A DNA stretch of 64,000 nt from JACJXF01 sp964349045 (GTDB lineage: Bacteria > Bacteroidota > Bacteroidia > Bacteroidales > GCA-2748055): NCBI GenBank assembly GCA_964349045.1, contig CAYGFI010000006.1, forward strand, positions 1 through 64,000, in the 5' to 3' direction. Under the pieces are notes generated by a model. That model searched no databases and was not told the origin of the DNA. It saw only the letters and a program-made list of their open reading frames with translations. The position numbers and the translations under genes were made by a program. Positions 1 to 9,943 of the stretch are shown here, piece after piece; the first letter of the stretch is position 1; the number at the start of each line of letters is the position of its first letter.

Positions 1-1
1 T

Positions 2-916
2 CAACGAGAAGCAAGAATTACCCAATCAGTTCCTGAGGTAGGTACATATATTTCTGAGAGCAGGGAGTTTAGTAAATTCCCTCATATAAGGGAATTTGGA
101 AGAATTGAGTTTAAAAATATCAAGCTTAAATCACTTGATCTCCATTATAATGACGGAATTGAGATTTGTTATATCCATAAAGGAAATTATAACTGGAAAA
201 TCGAAAACAAGAGTTTTAGCTTGTATCCGGGAGATTGCTTTGTAACCTTTCCCTGGCAAAAACATGGGAGCCCTGAGGGATTTTTGGATCTTGGAATTAT
301 ATCGTGGATCATCATCTCACCCCAGATTTTTACAGAATCAGGAGAACTTCAACTTGGCAGATGGTCAAATATTTCTGATAAAAATCAGGCTGAAGTTGCC
401 CAGATTTTACTTAAGCATAAAATGAACAGTTTTCCCGGAAAGGGGATTGGAGAATTGTTTGATCAGATCTACAAGGAGATTTCCGAGCATAAATTTGGAT
501 TTGAACGCCTGGTAAATAATACTTTGGACGAGATAATAATTCAGCTTGGACGTGCTGTATCAATGAATAGGTGCAAATATTACGAAGATTGTGAGAAAGG
601 CATTTTGAAACTGGAACAAAAACTAAAAAACGATCTTTCCTATCGATGGACTCTTAAAGATATGTCAGGAATAATGAATATGGGTCAAACCAGCCTGAAC
701 CATTTGCTGAAAAGAAAAACCGGATTTACCCCCCAGCAGTATTTGTTGCGTCTGCGTATCGAGGAAGCAAAATCTCTGTTGAAGAGAACCGAGAGCAATA
801 TGACTGAAATAGCGCTCGATTGTGGATTTTCATCATCCCAGCATTTTTCAGCTGTATTCAGGAGAACAAGCGGATTCAGGCCAAAGGATTACCGAAAGGA
901 ACTGCAAGGCATATAA
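2..916 (+). CDS. AraC-family transcriptional regulator, 5' end outside the window
   Basis: The frame is open from base 2, so the true start lies left of the window. The first visible TTG (221) falls inside the sensor domain and is not the start. The N-terminal part (LDLHYNDGIEICYIHKGNY, then LYPGDCFVTFP) looks like the cupin sensor of AraC regulators, in which a sugar or oligosaccharide would bind. The last ~100 residues form the double helix-turn-helix DNA-binding domain: TLKDMSGIMNMGQTSLNHLLKRKTGFTPQQY is the first HTH, and the second has the hallmark ALDCGFSSSQHFSAVFRRTSGFRPKDYRK. It is a cytoplasmic activator or repressor. Because it sits next to the degradation genes it plausibly controls them, but no operator is visible. 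It is followed by a 358-bp gap and is not obviously co-transcribed with the next gene. Confidence 0.9.
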   Translation, partial: QREARITQSVPEVGTYISESREFSKFPHIREFGRIEFKNIKLKSLDLHYNDGIEICYIHKGNYNWKIENKSFSLYPGDCFVTFPWQKHGSPEGFLDLGIISWIIISPQIFTESGELQLGRWSNISDKNQAEVAQILLKHKMNSFPGKGIGELFDQIYKEISEHKFGFERLVNNTLDEIIIQLGRAVSMNRCKYYEDCEKGILKLEQKLKNDLSYRWTLKDMSGIMNMGQTSLNHLLKRKTGFTPQQYLLRLRIEEAKSLLKRTESNMTEIALDCGFSSSQHFSAVFRRTSGFRPKDYRKELQGI

Positions 917-1274
917 TCCTGGTAAAGGAGATTATATATGTGGTTTTTTAAAACAGGCTTTGAACCCTTACTTTTTATACACACTAATTCGGTGAGCTTT
1001 ACAGTTGCCCTTTTTGATTGTTGCGTTTTCATGGTTAAAATATACAGCAAAACGTTTTAGCACTGGGTGAAAGCCCGTCCAATAGACAGCAAAATATAAG
1101 CTGGAAGCCAGTAAGCCTATCTTGAAAGACAAGTAATTTGAAACCAATCTCTGGAATATTTGATGGAATTTTAATTAAAATGCACTTTCCGAGCAAGAAC
1201 AGGACCGATTTGAGCAGCCAAAAAACGATTCTTTTTTTCAACATTATACAATCTAATTTAATGAACTAATAACT
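917..1274. other. Intergenic region, no gene recognised
   Basis: This 358-bp gap holds no convincing coding sequence. The only longer open frame here (1035-1244, minus) has no recognisable protein features. The stretch around 1060-1125 (GGGTGAAAGCCCG, then GCTGGAAGCCAGTAAGCC) loosely resembles the domain I region of bacterial group II introns, but no intron ends, domain V or reverse transcriptase accompany it. The promoter of the 1404-residue downstream gene should lie in the last part of this gap. Confidence 0.4.
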
Positions 1275-4200
1275 ATGAAAGTAAAAAAGGCAATTTCAAT
1301 TATTAGCTGCACACTCATCCTGTTTCTGTCAGGTCTGGTGCAAGCCCAAACAGAAGGTCAGTCTCTTTCCTATACCAATGTAAGTAAGGCGGAAAGTGAT
1401 GGTCGTACAACTTACGAAACATGGCGGATCAGCAACAACCTCCCGGAACATTCGGAATATGAGGACCCTGACGGGGATGACTTTGTAAATTTCGAGGAAT
1501 ATGCCCTTGGATTATTCCCGGAAATCCCTGACAGTGCCAGAGCAAATTATCTGATCCTAAGCTCGACAGGTGATTCTGAATTTCCTATTTCTGCCAGCAT
1601 AACACTTAAAGGTTCACTGCCTTCAGATGTCTTCTACCAGATAATGAGGTCACCCGATGCCGATATTGGTAATAAATATGAAGATTGGGAAATCGTGGCA
1701 AGTAAATGGAAAGACAGGGATTGGGTAGTTGACAGGAATTTCCTTCTTACGGATCAGACCGGAACAGATGAACGAAGCATAAGTATTTCTGTTCCAACCG
1801 CTTATGATCAGGATGATTTTAAATGTATTGTAGTGAATACCGCTATTTATCCAGAGTTTTCGTGGGATCATATTCAATCCTGGAGCAGCCCCAGGAAACC
1901 CAATATCAATCAGGATGGCTTTGATGAATTCCTGGAATCCGATTTCGAATTTATCGCATCGATGGGTATCACCTCCGGTGGATTGACAGAAATAACTATT
2001 GGTGACCAGGTGTCAGACAGGAATGTTTTAGATAAGGTACTTGCTTACAATTCCTACCATAAGAATATGTCTTATATTAATGGTGCAATTGTAACTACCC
2101 CTAATGCTGCAATGCACAGCGACCTGGCAAATGAAGATTTTGCCTTATGGGACGAAATATTGAACTCCTGGGCACTCAGCAGTGACAGACTTTTTGTTGA
2201 TTACCGGAAAACGGCCGGAATGCAACGACAGAAGGACATCGTCCTTACCTACAAAGCAACAGGGAATCATGGTATTTTTGTGGATGCCATACGTAAAACA
2301 GGCGGAGCCACAACTTCAATAGTAAGTAATGTGGACAAGCTGGATTACCTTGAAAAATATTACGAATTTCTCAGATTCCTGCGTTCAGAAAATCCCGGAC
2401 GGATCCGTATGATTAATATGAATACCCCGTATAATGCGCAGATCCCCTTGTATACCGGAAGGGAGTTCTCTAATGATTTCTATCTCAGTGACGAGGCTGT
2501 GTTCAACGCCTATTTCAATTCGTTATATGCAGAGGGCTGGTTCTCCGAAGACAAGGATGAACTGGCATCACGCATGGACTGGATCATTGAAAAGCTGACC
2601 CGTCATGGGAAACTATTTCTTACCAATGGCAATGATGTGATTCCTTCTGATATGGAAAGCGTCTTTTACCTGGGGGTTCTCATGACTGTCATGGGTGAAA
2701 ATACATTTTTCCAGATCTTCTCAGATAATGCCAAGCTCAGGTATGAACTCGGGGGATGGAAAAACCCGACCTATTGGCAACACCTGGCAGACAAAAAACT
2801 TGGAGAGCCTCTGTCCGATGCAATCAAAAACGGGTATGTCTATGAACGTGAATTTCAGTTCGCGAGTGTACGAATTGACCTTAAGGCAAGGACCGCAGAA
2901 ATTAAATGGCTGAATGATGACGGGACCGTGAAGGAAGTGTGGCCTGAGGAACATGCAATCAGCAGCAATACAAAACTGTCTGCAATTATCTGGCCGGATA
3001 AATCAGGGGACATCGAAGGATGGATGAGTGATACCCTCCCGCAATTTTCCCCGGACCAAACTTCCTATACTATAATAATTCCAAACGGTACGCTAAGTGT
3101 TCCGGCCTTACAGGCTATACCTCAGAACATTAATGCCAGGGTTAGCCAGTCAAGGGCCGTTTCACTGAATGGTAGCCCGGAAGAAAGAACAACCACATTC
3201 ACGGTTACGGCAGAGGACAATTACAGCACACGCGAATATGCGGTAACCTTTCAGCTTGACATGCCCGAAACACATCTCCAGGAAAATCAAGGAACCCCGT
3301 TTTTTTCAGAGCTGGTAACTAACGTAAGGTCATGGATGAGCTTTGTTGAGGTAGCAAATCCTGGAAATGTACCGATCGACCTCTCAGATTATCTTTTTCT
3401 TAAATCCCATTTGGTTGACCCGGATGAAGCACTTCAGGAATTGATACCAGCTAACCCTACTGTCGTTGATTTTAATAACAGGTACCAGGCGTATATACCG
3501 GGGTACAAATTTCCTAAAGACTCCACAAGCTGGAAATTAAATCCTAGCTCGCTCATCCCGGATCCTGATGCGGATACCCTTCTTGAACCCGGTGGTGTTT
3601 TTGTTTTCTGCAGTGCAGCCTACGACAGGGATACTTACATTCCCCCGTTTCAGTGGCCTGACAAACTCTGGAAGACTATAGACGCCCCCACCCTGCCCAA
3701 CGCTGAAGGTATCACTGTATTTGAAACATTTTCAATGATTAAACGCTCGGCCGAAGCACTGTATATTTTCAGGATATTGAATGATTCGGTGAAGGACGGC
3801 CAAAAAGCCATCGGGGATCCTGATGATTATGAAGTGGTGGATATTTTCGCTGATACCGTAGCCGACGGAATCTGGGAAGTTGCAGGACAAGCCATAGAGT
3901 TCAACGGACGATGGGCCCTCAGGCGAAAGCCTCATATTCACCGTGGAGTGATCAATACAGGCGAAGGGCTTGGCACGGATCCCGATAATAGTGAATGGCT
4001 CGCACTGGCCTATCCAACCGATATCGCAAGTCCGGATTATTTTACTGATATCGGAACTCATACTATGGATGATTTTACCTCCTTCATATCAACGATATCT
4101 TCAGAAGTATACCTGGTCAGTGACGGGTATACCAGTCCGCAAAGCCTCCAGGGTGATTTTATCTCTACAACAATACGCCAGTTCTATGAAAATATTGAAA

Positions 4201-5489
4201 AAGCAGATATGCTCCAGGGCCTCACAGTAATCAGCGGCTCTGACGGAATTATTAAAGATTCTTCAGATTTTATTGTTGGGAACGATACACTCATTGTGTT
4301 GTCAGCAGACAGGAAGAATGTAACAAAATATGTAATTATCAACCAGCCATTAGACTCTGATGCCAGTCTAATTGTGGCCAATAATCCCTCATTACTTTCC
4401 ATAAGTAACGATGGACCAACAGGTATCATCACCGGTATTGAGTATGGCAGTCTGCTGAAAGACCTGCTAGACAGTATTGTCGTACCTGCGAACGCTGTTT
4501 TGAATATTATCAACAAGGAAGGGGCTCTCCTTCCTGTAAGATTCCTGAACTATGAAGAGATCTATATGGATACAAGAATTGGCGACAATGTATATTTTGA
4601 AGTTATAGCCCAGGATGGGACAACAAAGATCACCTATAAACTCGATCCAATCCTCCATTCAAGTGATGCTTTCGTGATATCAAACATCTACGAGGTGGAC
4701 CAGGAAGCCCTTCGTATATATTCACTTCCGGATACAACGGGAATTGAATTATTCTTCAGAAATATAGAAGTTATTAAAGGGGCCAGCGCCAGACTGCTGG
4801 ATAATGAAAGCTCGGAAAGAACCTATGGACTTGTCTCCTATAAAGATAAACTAGAGGTAAAATCACAGGATAAATTAAATACCGTAATCTATGAAATCGA
4901 TTTCCTGCTTGAACCAGAAGAGATTGACAATACAGCACCGGTGCTTACGATCGCTTTTTCCGATACCACTATTGTTGCAGGCAATTCAATTATGGTCAGC
5001 GCCATAGCCACGGATGACAGTCTGCCCAATCCTCCGGGTATCCTGACATATGCATGGTCGATTCTATCAGGTATTGCAGAAAACGTCACCATAAGCAATT
5101 CCAGTCAGCCGGCTGCTGAGGTGATAATCAGTGAAGCAGGGATGTATAGCCTTCAAATAACCGTCAATGATGGCGGGATGATGAGCCAAAAAGTTATTAC
5201 AATAACAGTTGAAGCAGCGTCTGAGACAAAAACAACAGCTACATTGGAACCGGGGATGATGTTGTATCCGAATCCGGCAACAGACAACATAACAATTGAA
5301 CTGCAACGTAATCAACAGCTTGCAACATCTGTCAGTGTTTTTAACCTGACCGGGAAAATGGTGTACCAGAACACTTTCAGCAGCAATCCAATCATCCTCA
5401 AAGTCAGTGAGTTTGAGTCAGGATTCTATAGCCTTGCAATCAAAACCGATAAGAATATAGTAATAAAAAAACTTTTTATAACCAGGTAA
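1275..5489 (+). CDS. Large secreted putative glycosyl hydrolase (GHL15-like) with T9SS sorting domain
   Basis: This 1404-residue exported protein has a signal peptide at about 1-25 (cleavage after VQAQ). A calcium-loop-like segment DPDGDDFVNFEEY lies near 64-76. A central region (about 190-560) resembles the hypothetical TIM-barrel glycosyl hydrolase families of the GHL15 type and is organised like the N-terminal part of the protein at 55528-58350. After it come a cadherin-like beta-sandwich (about 565-660), a lamin-tail-like domain (about 670-810), further beta-sandwich repeats, a PKD-like domain (about 1220-1312) and a type IX C-terminal sorting domain (about 1328-1404, MLYPNPATDNITIEL). 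The start ATG follows an AT-rich leader. The protein is likely anchored or released at the cell surface. No catalytic residue can be assigned, so enzymatic function is inference from context. Confidence 0.75.
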   Translation: MKVKKAISIISCTLILFLSGLVQAQTEGQSLSYTNVSKAESDGRTTYETWRISNNLPEHSEYEDPDGDDFVNFEEYALGLFPEIPDSARANYLILSSTGDSEFPISASITLKGSLPSDVFYQIMRSPDADIGNKYEDWEIVASKWKDRDWVVDRNFLLTDQTGTDERSISISVPTAYDQDDFKCIVVNTAIYPEFSWDHIQSWSSPRKPNINQDGFDEFLESDFEFIASMGITSGGLTEITIGDQVSDRNVLDKVLAYNSYHKNMSYINGAIVTTPNAAMHSDLANEDFALWDEILNSWALSSDRLFVDYRKTAGMQRQKDIVLTYKATGNHGIFVDAIRKTGGATTSIVSNVDKLDYLEKYYEFLRFLRSENPGRIRMINMNTPYNAQIPLYTGREFSNDFYLSDEAVFNAYFNSLYAEGWFSEDKDELASRMDWIIEKLTRHGKLFLTNGNDVIPSDMESVFYLGVLMTVMGENTFFQIFSDNAKLRYELGGWKNPTYWQHLADKKLGEPLSDAIKNGYVYEREFQFASVRIDLKARTAEIKWLNDDGTVKEVWPEEHAISSNTKLSAIIWPDKSGDIEGWMSDTLPQFSPDQTSYTIIIPNGTLSVPALQAIPQNINARVSQSRAVSLNGSPEERTTTFTVTAEDNYSTREYAVTFQLDMPETHLQENQGTPFFSELVTNVRSWMSFVEVANPGNVPIDLSDYLFLKSHLVDPDEALQELIPANPTVVDFNNRYQAYIPGYKFPKDSTSWKLNPSSLIPDPDADTLLEPGGVFVFCSAAYDRDTYIPPFQWPDKLWKTIDAPTLPNAEGITVFETFSMIKRSAEALYIFRILNDSVKDGQKAIGDPDDYEVVDIFADTVADGIWEVAGQAIEFNGRWALRRKPHIHRGVINTGEGLGTDPDNSEWLALAYPTDIASPDYFTDIGTHTMDDFTSFISTISSEVYLVSDGYTSPQSLQGDFISTTIRQFYENIEKADMLQGLTVISGSDGIIKDSSDFIVGNDTLIVLSADRKNVTKYVIINQPLDSDASLIVANNPSLLSISNDGPTGIITGIEYGSLLKDLLDSIVVPANAVLNIINKEGALLPVRFLNYEEIYMDTRIGDNVYFEVIAQDGTTKITYKLDPILHSSDAFVISNIYEVDQEALRIYSLPDTTGIELFFRNIEVIKGASARLLDNESSERTYGLVSYKDKLEVKSQDKLNTVIYEIDFLLEPEEIDNTAPVLTIAFSDTTIVAGNSIMVSAIATDDSLPNPPGILTYAWSILSGIAENVTISNSSQPAAEVIISEAGMYSLQITVNDGGMMSQKVITITVEAASETKTTATLEPGMMLYPNPATDNITIELQRNQQLATSVSVFNLTGKMVYQNTFSSNPIILKVSEFESGFYSLAIKTDKNIVIKKLFITR

Positions 5490-5594
5490 GGACCGATGCA
5501 ATCGAAAAGCAGTACTGGTCATCAACAATGTGCACCCTAATATTCGCAGTAGATTAATTGAACGAAACGTAAATCAATAATTATCATCCATATC

Positions 5595-6971
5595 ATGAAG
5601 CAAATAATTTATCTCTCAATATTATTCCTACTCTTCTGGAGTTGCGAAAGCAAAAGTGCAACAGAACGCCCCAACATACTTTGGATAGTTACCGAAGATA
5701 TAGGGTTGGACATGGCCTGTTATGGAGCAAAAGGAGCGTATACCCCAAACCTTGATCAACTGGCAAAAGAGGGAGCTCTTTTTACCAATGCTTTTACCAC
5801 AGCCTCTATTTGTAGTCCCAGCCGTTCCAGTTTTATGACCAGTCTTTATCCTACCCAGGTGAATTCTCATAATATGCGGATTCGTCCGCCATTTATACCG
5901 CAGCCATTGCCAGATGGAGTAAATATTTTTACAAAATATTTGGAAGATGCCGGATATGCTACAGGACTATGCGGACATCCAAAGACAGACTGGGGATTTA
6001 AAACACCTGAAGAACCTGTTTATGGAACAAGTGAATGGGAGGAGCTGACAAAACAAGAGCCCTTTTTCTGTCAATACCAGTTTTATGCAACTCATCGCCC
6101 CTTCCTGCCTTGCAAGGAACATCCTGTGATAGCAGAAGACATAGAACTTCATCCTTATATAGCCGATTTACCTGAAGCACGCGAGGAAGAACGTCAATAT
6201 CTGGAATACCTCAATCTTTTGGATATGCAAGTAGGAGAATTATTGCAAGACATTAAAGATAAAGGCTTGTATGAATCAACCATCATCGTGTTTTGTGGCG
6301 ACAATGGTCCCCCGGTAATCAGGGGAAAAGGTTTTTTGTACGACAGGGGCATTGCCATGCCTTTAATTGTACGTATTCCTAAAAAGTTTAAACCTGAATT
6401 TAAGCAGGGAGCAGTGATAGAGGAGTTGGTGTCTGCAATGGATTTTGCCCCCACCTTTATTCATTATGCAGGAGGTGAAATTCCCGATTACATGCAGGGC
6501 CGCATATTTTTTGGTAAAAATAAACAAGCAGAACCCGACTATCTATTTGCGCTTCGAGACAGGCATGACTCCAATATTGACAGAAGCCGGAGTGTGCGCA
6601 CTAGACAATATAAATACATCAGAAACTTCATGTCTGAAAACGTCTATTGGGATATGTCCTTGAAAAACATAGAGGCTGCCAGAGCCATGTCGAAGCTGTT
6701 TGAAAAAGGAGAACTGCCACCACAGCAGGCTGCTTTTTTCAAAAAAAAACCCAAAGAGGAACTGTATGATATTATAAACGACCCCTATGAAATGAATAAT
6801 CTGGCAGAGATTCCAAAATATAAAGAAACGTTAAGCCAGATGCAGGCAGCATTAGACAAATGGATTATTGAATCCAACGATGAAGGACGCTATCAGGAAG
6901 ACCCCAGGGATGTTGAAGAAATGGGTAGATTGTGGAAGGAGTTTGTAAAAATGAAAAACTCTTCCCAATAG
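5595..6971 (+). CDS. Formylglycine-dependent sulfatase (S1 family), lipoprotein
   Basis: This 458-residue sulfatase hydrolyses sulfate esters, here presumably on polysaccharide fragments. It has a lipoprotein signal with a lipobox-like LLFWSC (Cys17), so it is probably anchored in a membrane facing the periplasm or surface. The FGly activation motif C-S-P-S-R begins at Cys73, followed by SSFMTSLYPTQ. The N-terminal metal-binding region reads NILWIVTEDIG, with TED where many sulfatases have DD; this variant is typical of one S1 subgroup. FCGDNGPP supplies the later metal-binding Asp-Asn. The C-terminal ELYDIINDPYEMNNLAE segment is the usual sulfatase ending. It lies 105 bp after the T9SS protein on the same strand. 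A matching maturase is not in the window. Confidence 0.93.
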   Translation: MKQIIYLSILFLLFWSCESKSATERPNILWIVTEDIGLDMACYGAKGAYTPNLDQLAKEGALFTNAFTTASICSPSRSSFMTSLYPTQVNSHNMRIRPPFIPQPLPDGVNIFTKYLEDAGYATGLCGHPKTDWGFKTPEEPVYGTSEWEELTKQEPFFCQYQFYATHRPFLPCKEHPVIAEDIELHPYIADLPEAREEERQYLEYLNLLDMQVGELLQDIKDKGLYESTIIVFCGDNGPPVIRGKGFLYDRGIAMPLIVRIPKKFKPEFKQGAVIEELVSAMDFAPTFIHYAGGEIPDYMQGRIFFGKNKQAEPDYLFALRDRHDSNIDRSRSVRTRQYKYIRNFMSENVYWDMSLKNIEAARAMSKLFEKGELPPQQAAFFKKKPKEELYDIINDPYEMNNLAEIPKYKETLSQMQAALDKWIIESNDEGRYQEDPRDVEEMGRLWKEFVKMKNSSQ

Positions 6972-6998
6972 TACTGTTTTCGATGAATATGAGGTAGG

Positions 6999-9350
6999 CT
7001 ATTCATTATTGGGCCATACTATTATCGACAGCTTACCGTCATCCCTGATCTCAATGGGACCTGGTGCGGGATTGTTTTTATTCCTCTTCTCCCCGAAATA
7101 GTCAGTATCGATAAGGTATGGCATTCCATCCCTGTTCTCAAAGGGGGCACCGGAAATATTCGCCTTACCAAGCAATTTACCGGTAACAAGAGGGTGCCGG
7201 CAGTCCTCCTGCCAGCTGGGATCCACATTCATCTCCAGCCACCAGGCTTCGTCTTTTTCCACAAGCCTGATCTGAGCGTTGAAATGTTCAACAAGCAGAG
7301 AATTCTTCTCGTGTTTGAAAGGCTTAGAACCGGGTAGATAAACATTACCTGCTGCCTGAATCATGTATTCATACTGATCGTAAACACACAGACCCAGATA
7401 GTCCGCAAACAATTCATCGTACTTGTCATCAAAAACCACATCTTCAGTCTTTTCTACTGCTGGTTTCCTGTTTACAAAGAGATTGTTGTAATAGCGTTCA
7501 TCCTGAGGATCGACAGCAGAATTATCGATGATGTCGACTGAATGAGCTTTAAAATAGGGTGTCAGACGTTTCTCCTGGTTAGGCCAGATACTGAAAGATC
7601 CACACCAGAGGTTGTGTACATATGCCCCTCCTCCGCTAGCAGCCACCAAACTGCGGTCGGACAGAAACAGGTTGTTATCAACCATAAATGGGCCATGATT
7701 TACCTCAAGCATCAGATCGTTGCTATTGTCATGCAGCAGATTGCCAGTCACCCGGGCTCCCTGTCCCATCCAGTCAAGCCAGATTCCTCCCCAGTGTTCA
7801 CATCGGTAGATATGATTGTTTTCTATCAACACATCGACAGCACCATGAAGTTTGATTCCTGCAGTCTCACAGCCCTTGTAGTAGTGATTCTTACGAATGT
7901 CATGGATCTCATTGCCTGTAATCGTGGAAAATGAGCAACCAAGACTACCGTTAATTCCTGCCTGTCCACAATGCAGGATGTGGTTGTTTTTCACCAGATG
8001 GCTGCCAACGGTTTCGCGGCTCCAGCCATTTTTCACTGCACGATTTATGGTTTTAGGGTAAGCATATGTATTATCAAACTCGTCGCCATATTTTCCGAGG
8101 GTTACACCGGTGCAGGTTGAATATCGAATGGTGTTGTTTTCTATCACCCAGCCTTTGGACCAGTTGGTGCCAATCAACCCTATCTGTTCGGCAGTTGGAG
8201 GTGCCCAGGGGGTGGCCGCATGTTCCAATATAAATCCACGCACAGTAATATAATCACTGCCGGTCTTCTCCGGATAGAAAACCGTCTGGCGGACATTAAT
8301 CTCGACTAAAGCTTCATTGGGATCAATATTTTTAAATTCAGCCCAGATGCTTGTCGTGTCTTCATCAACACTGGAAAACCAATAAGCTATTTCACTTCCA
8401 TCAAAGGTTTCTGCTTTCTGTCTGGTTTTGAAAACCAAAACAATCCGCTGTTTTCCGGAAAGGGGTTTGATGCCTGCCCGGTAGGGTTGAAAATGCGTCC
8501 ATTCAGCAGTAATTCCTGTCCGGCATATTCCCAGCAGATCACCATCAGGGCTGTCTCTGCGGATCTCCACCTGAGACATGCTCACGGGAGAAGCGGTGAG
8601 GAGCGATATAAACTTTGTCTCTTTTCCAAAGTCGATATCGTCAAAGGCAAGCCAGTCACCATCCTGGATCTTACCAATGCAAGTTTTTCCTTCCGAAACC
8701 TCCAAAATCCCGACTTTCCTGCTGGATGAAGAAAAGTCAGATGCAGGGATGTTTCCTGCTTCGCCATTGGCCAGGAAAAGGCTCTCAAAATTAAGTAGTT
8801 CCAGGGCGCCTCCATCCTTTATCTTTGGCGATAATGATTTAACAACATCATGCTTTACTGCTGCCTCTTTTAACCAATGCCCATTTAAGTAAACAGCCCC
8901 TGTGTGATAAGGCTGATCGGCTTCGTACCAATCCCCGCTGATGACATCACTATAGGGATTAAAGTCGCCAAAAAAGCTGTTGGGAAGCTTTACAATCCAG
9001 GTATCGTCCTCAACTTTTTTCCAACCCTTTACCGATTCTGAGCCCTTTATCACAACTTTTTCGCCGGGAGCTGCCTGATAGACAATTCGCTTGTTGTCTG
9101 AGCTGCCGCCCCGTGGTGGATTAATGCGCTCACGGTAAACGCCTTTATGGACTGTGATCGTATCTCCGGGCTGTGCCTTGAACGCAGCCGAGGAAATCGT
9201 TTTTAGGGGCATCGCTTCCGTTCCGTTATTGGCATCACTGCCCTTGACCGACACATGATAAGTTCGCGCAGTTCCTGTTCCTTCGCCATTACATCCGATC
9301 AATATCAGGCAGCTTAAAGCTACGATAAAAGTGAAATAAATTTTGTGCAT
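6999..9350 (-). CDS. GH120-like beta-helix glycosidase (putative beta-xylosidase), lipoprotein
   Basis: This 783-residue lipoprotein has a lipobox ending at Cys20 (CLILIGC). A right-handed beta-helix begins with YHVSVKGSDANNGTEAMPLK and the PGDTITVHKGVYRE motif common to this fold. A CBM6-like beta-sandwich (about 215-320, containing GKIQDGDWLAFDDIDFG) is inserted near the N-terminus. GIWLDWMGQGAR and LMLEVNHGP place an Asp (about 523) and a Glu exactly 23 residues apart. This is the spacing recalled for the nucleophile and acid/base of the GH120 beta-xylosidase XylC, so GH120 is the best call. It would release xylose-type residues from oligosaccharides in the periplasm. It is convergent with the sulfatase gene to its left, 27 bp away. 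Confidence 0.78.
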   Translation of the reverse strand: MHKIYFTFIVALSCLILIGCNGEGTGTARTYHVSVKGSDANNGTEAMPLKTISSAAFKAQPGDTITVHKGVYRERINPPRGGSSDNKRIVYQAAPGEKVVIKGSESVKGWKKVEDDTWIVKLPNSFFGDFNPYSDVISGDWYEADQPYHTGAVYLNGHWLKEAAVKHDVVKSLSPKIKDGGALELLNFESLFLANGEAGNIPASDFSSSSRKVGILEVSEGKTCIGKIQDGDWLAFDDIDFGKETKFISLLTASPVSMSQVEIRRDSPDGDLLGICRTGITAEWTHFQPYRAGIKPLSGKQRIVLVFKTRQKAETFDGSEIAYWFSSVDEDTTSIWAEFKNIDPNEALVEINVRQTVFYPEKTGSDYITVRGFILEHAATPWAPPTAEQIGLIGTNWSKGWVIENNTIRYSTCTGVTLGKYGDEFDNTYAYPKTINRAVKNGWSRETVGSHLVKNNHILHCGQAGINGSLGCSFSTITGNEIHDIRKNHYYKGCETAGIKLHGAVDVLIENNHIYRCEHWGGIWLDWMGQGARVTGNLLHDNSNDLMLEVNHGPFMVDNNLFLSDRSLVAASGGGAYVHNLWCGSFSIWPNQEKRLTPYFKAHSVDIIDNSAVDPQDERYYNNLFVNRKPAVEKTEDVVFDDKYDELFADYLGLCVYDQYEYMIQAAGNVYLPGSKPFKHEKNSLLVEHFNAQIRLVEKDEAWWLEMNVDPSWQEDCRHPLVTGKLLGKANISGAPFENRDGMPYLIDTDYFGEKRNKNNPAPGPIEIRDDGKLSIIVWPNNE

Positions 9351-9446
9351 GTTTATACTTTTTTATTTATTTGGACTATTTTTTTCAATGACAACGACAT
9401 CGATTCTGTGAGATTCCGGTTTGACCTTCAAGTCAATCTGCTTGCA

Positions 9447-9857
9447 TCAATATTTCTTACTCACCTGCAGATAGCGTATCACTTCGACGTCGTTCTGCTG
9501 TACCGGCCCGGGTGTACTTCTCCCCTGAACGATAAGCGTTTCGGGAAAAGCCTGCATTTGTTCGACCCGTTCAGGATACTGCGTTGCAAGGTTATTGGTT
9601 TCGCCGATGTCATCATATATACCTGTGCTAAAGCCTAAATGATTACTGTAGTTAGGAATTACAAAAACCTGGACACGGTTTGCCTTTAAAGGGATTGATT
9701 CATTAAGGATTCCTATCATTCCCGGCACAGAAGCTAAATCTGTTTCTTCCCATTTAGGAGCCTGATATAATCTATCCAGATCCCCGGGCCCTGCCTTTTG
9801 TGCAAAACCATTAATGCCCAAAATAACGAGCGATAATAACAGTAGTGGTTTTTTCAT
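9447..9857 (-). pseudogene. Chimeric remnant: esterase N-terminus joined to sulfatase C-terminus
   Basis: This short open frame of 136 codons joins two unrelated gene ends. Residues 1 to about 70 carry a signal peptide (MKKPLLLLSLVILGINGFAQ) and LYQAPKWEETDLASVPGM, which looks like the start of an acetyl-xylan-esterase-type alpha/beta hydrolase before its catalytic core. Residues from about 78 on (YDDIGETNNLATQYPERV and GRSTPGPVQQND) are the typical C-terminal tail of an arylsulfatase. Neither active site is present, so no activity is expected. It most likely arose by a deletion that removed the 3' part of an esterase gene and the 5' part of a sulfatase gene. It lies 96 bp from the GH120-like start and 86 bp from the esterase stop, in operon-like order. 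Confidence 0.7.
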
Positions 9858-9943
9858 TTCATCGTTTAATTATTAATTCTCTTTCTCACCTTATCTTCCT
9901 TGCATGGTGAATGTATACCTCCCAACCTACATACTATTAATTT

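Noticed and set aside
221..916. TTG at 221 as start of the AraC regulator
   Set aside because: The frame continues to the left edge with clear sensor-domain residues upstream of this codon.
1035..1244. Minus-strand open frame of 69 codons
   Set aside because: No ribosome site, no recognisable motif, and the region reads as noncoding leader DNA.
7542..7934. Plus-strand open frame of 130 codons
   Set aside because: It is antisense to the GH120-like gene and has no protein-like features.
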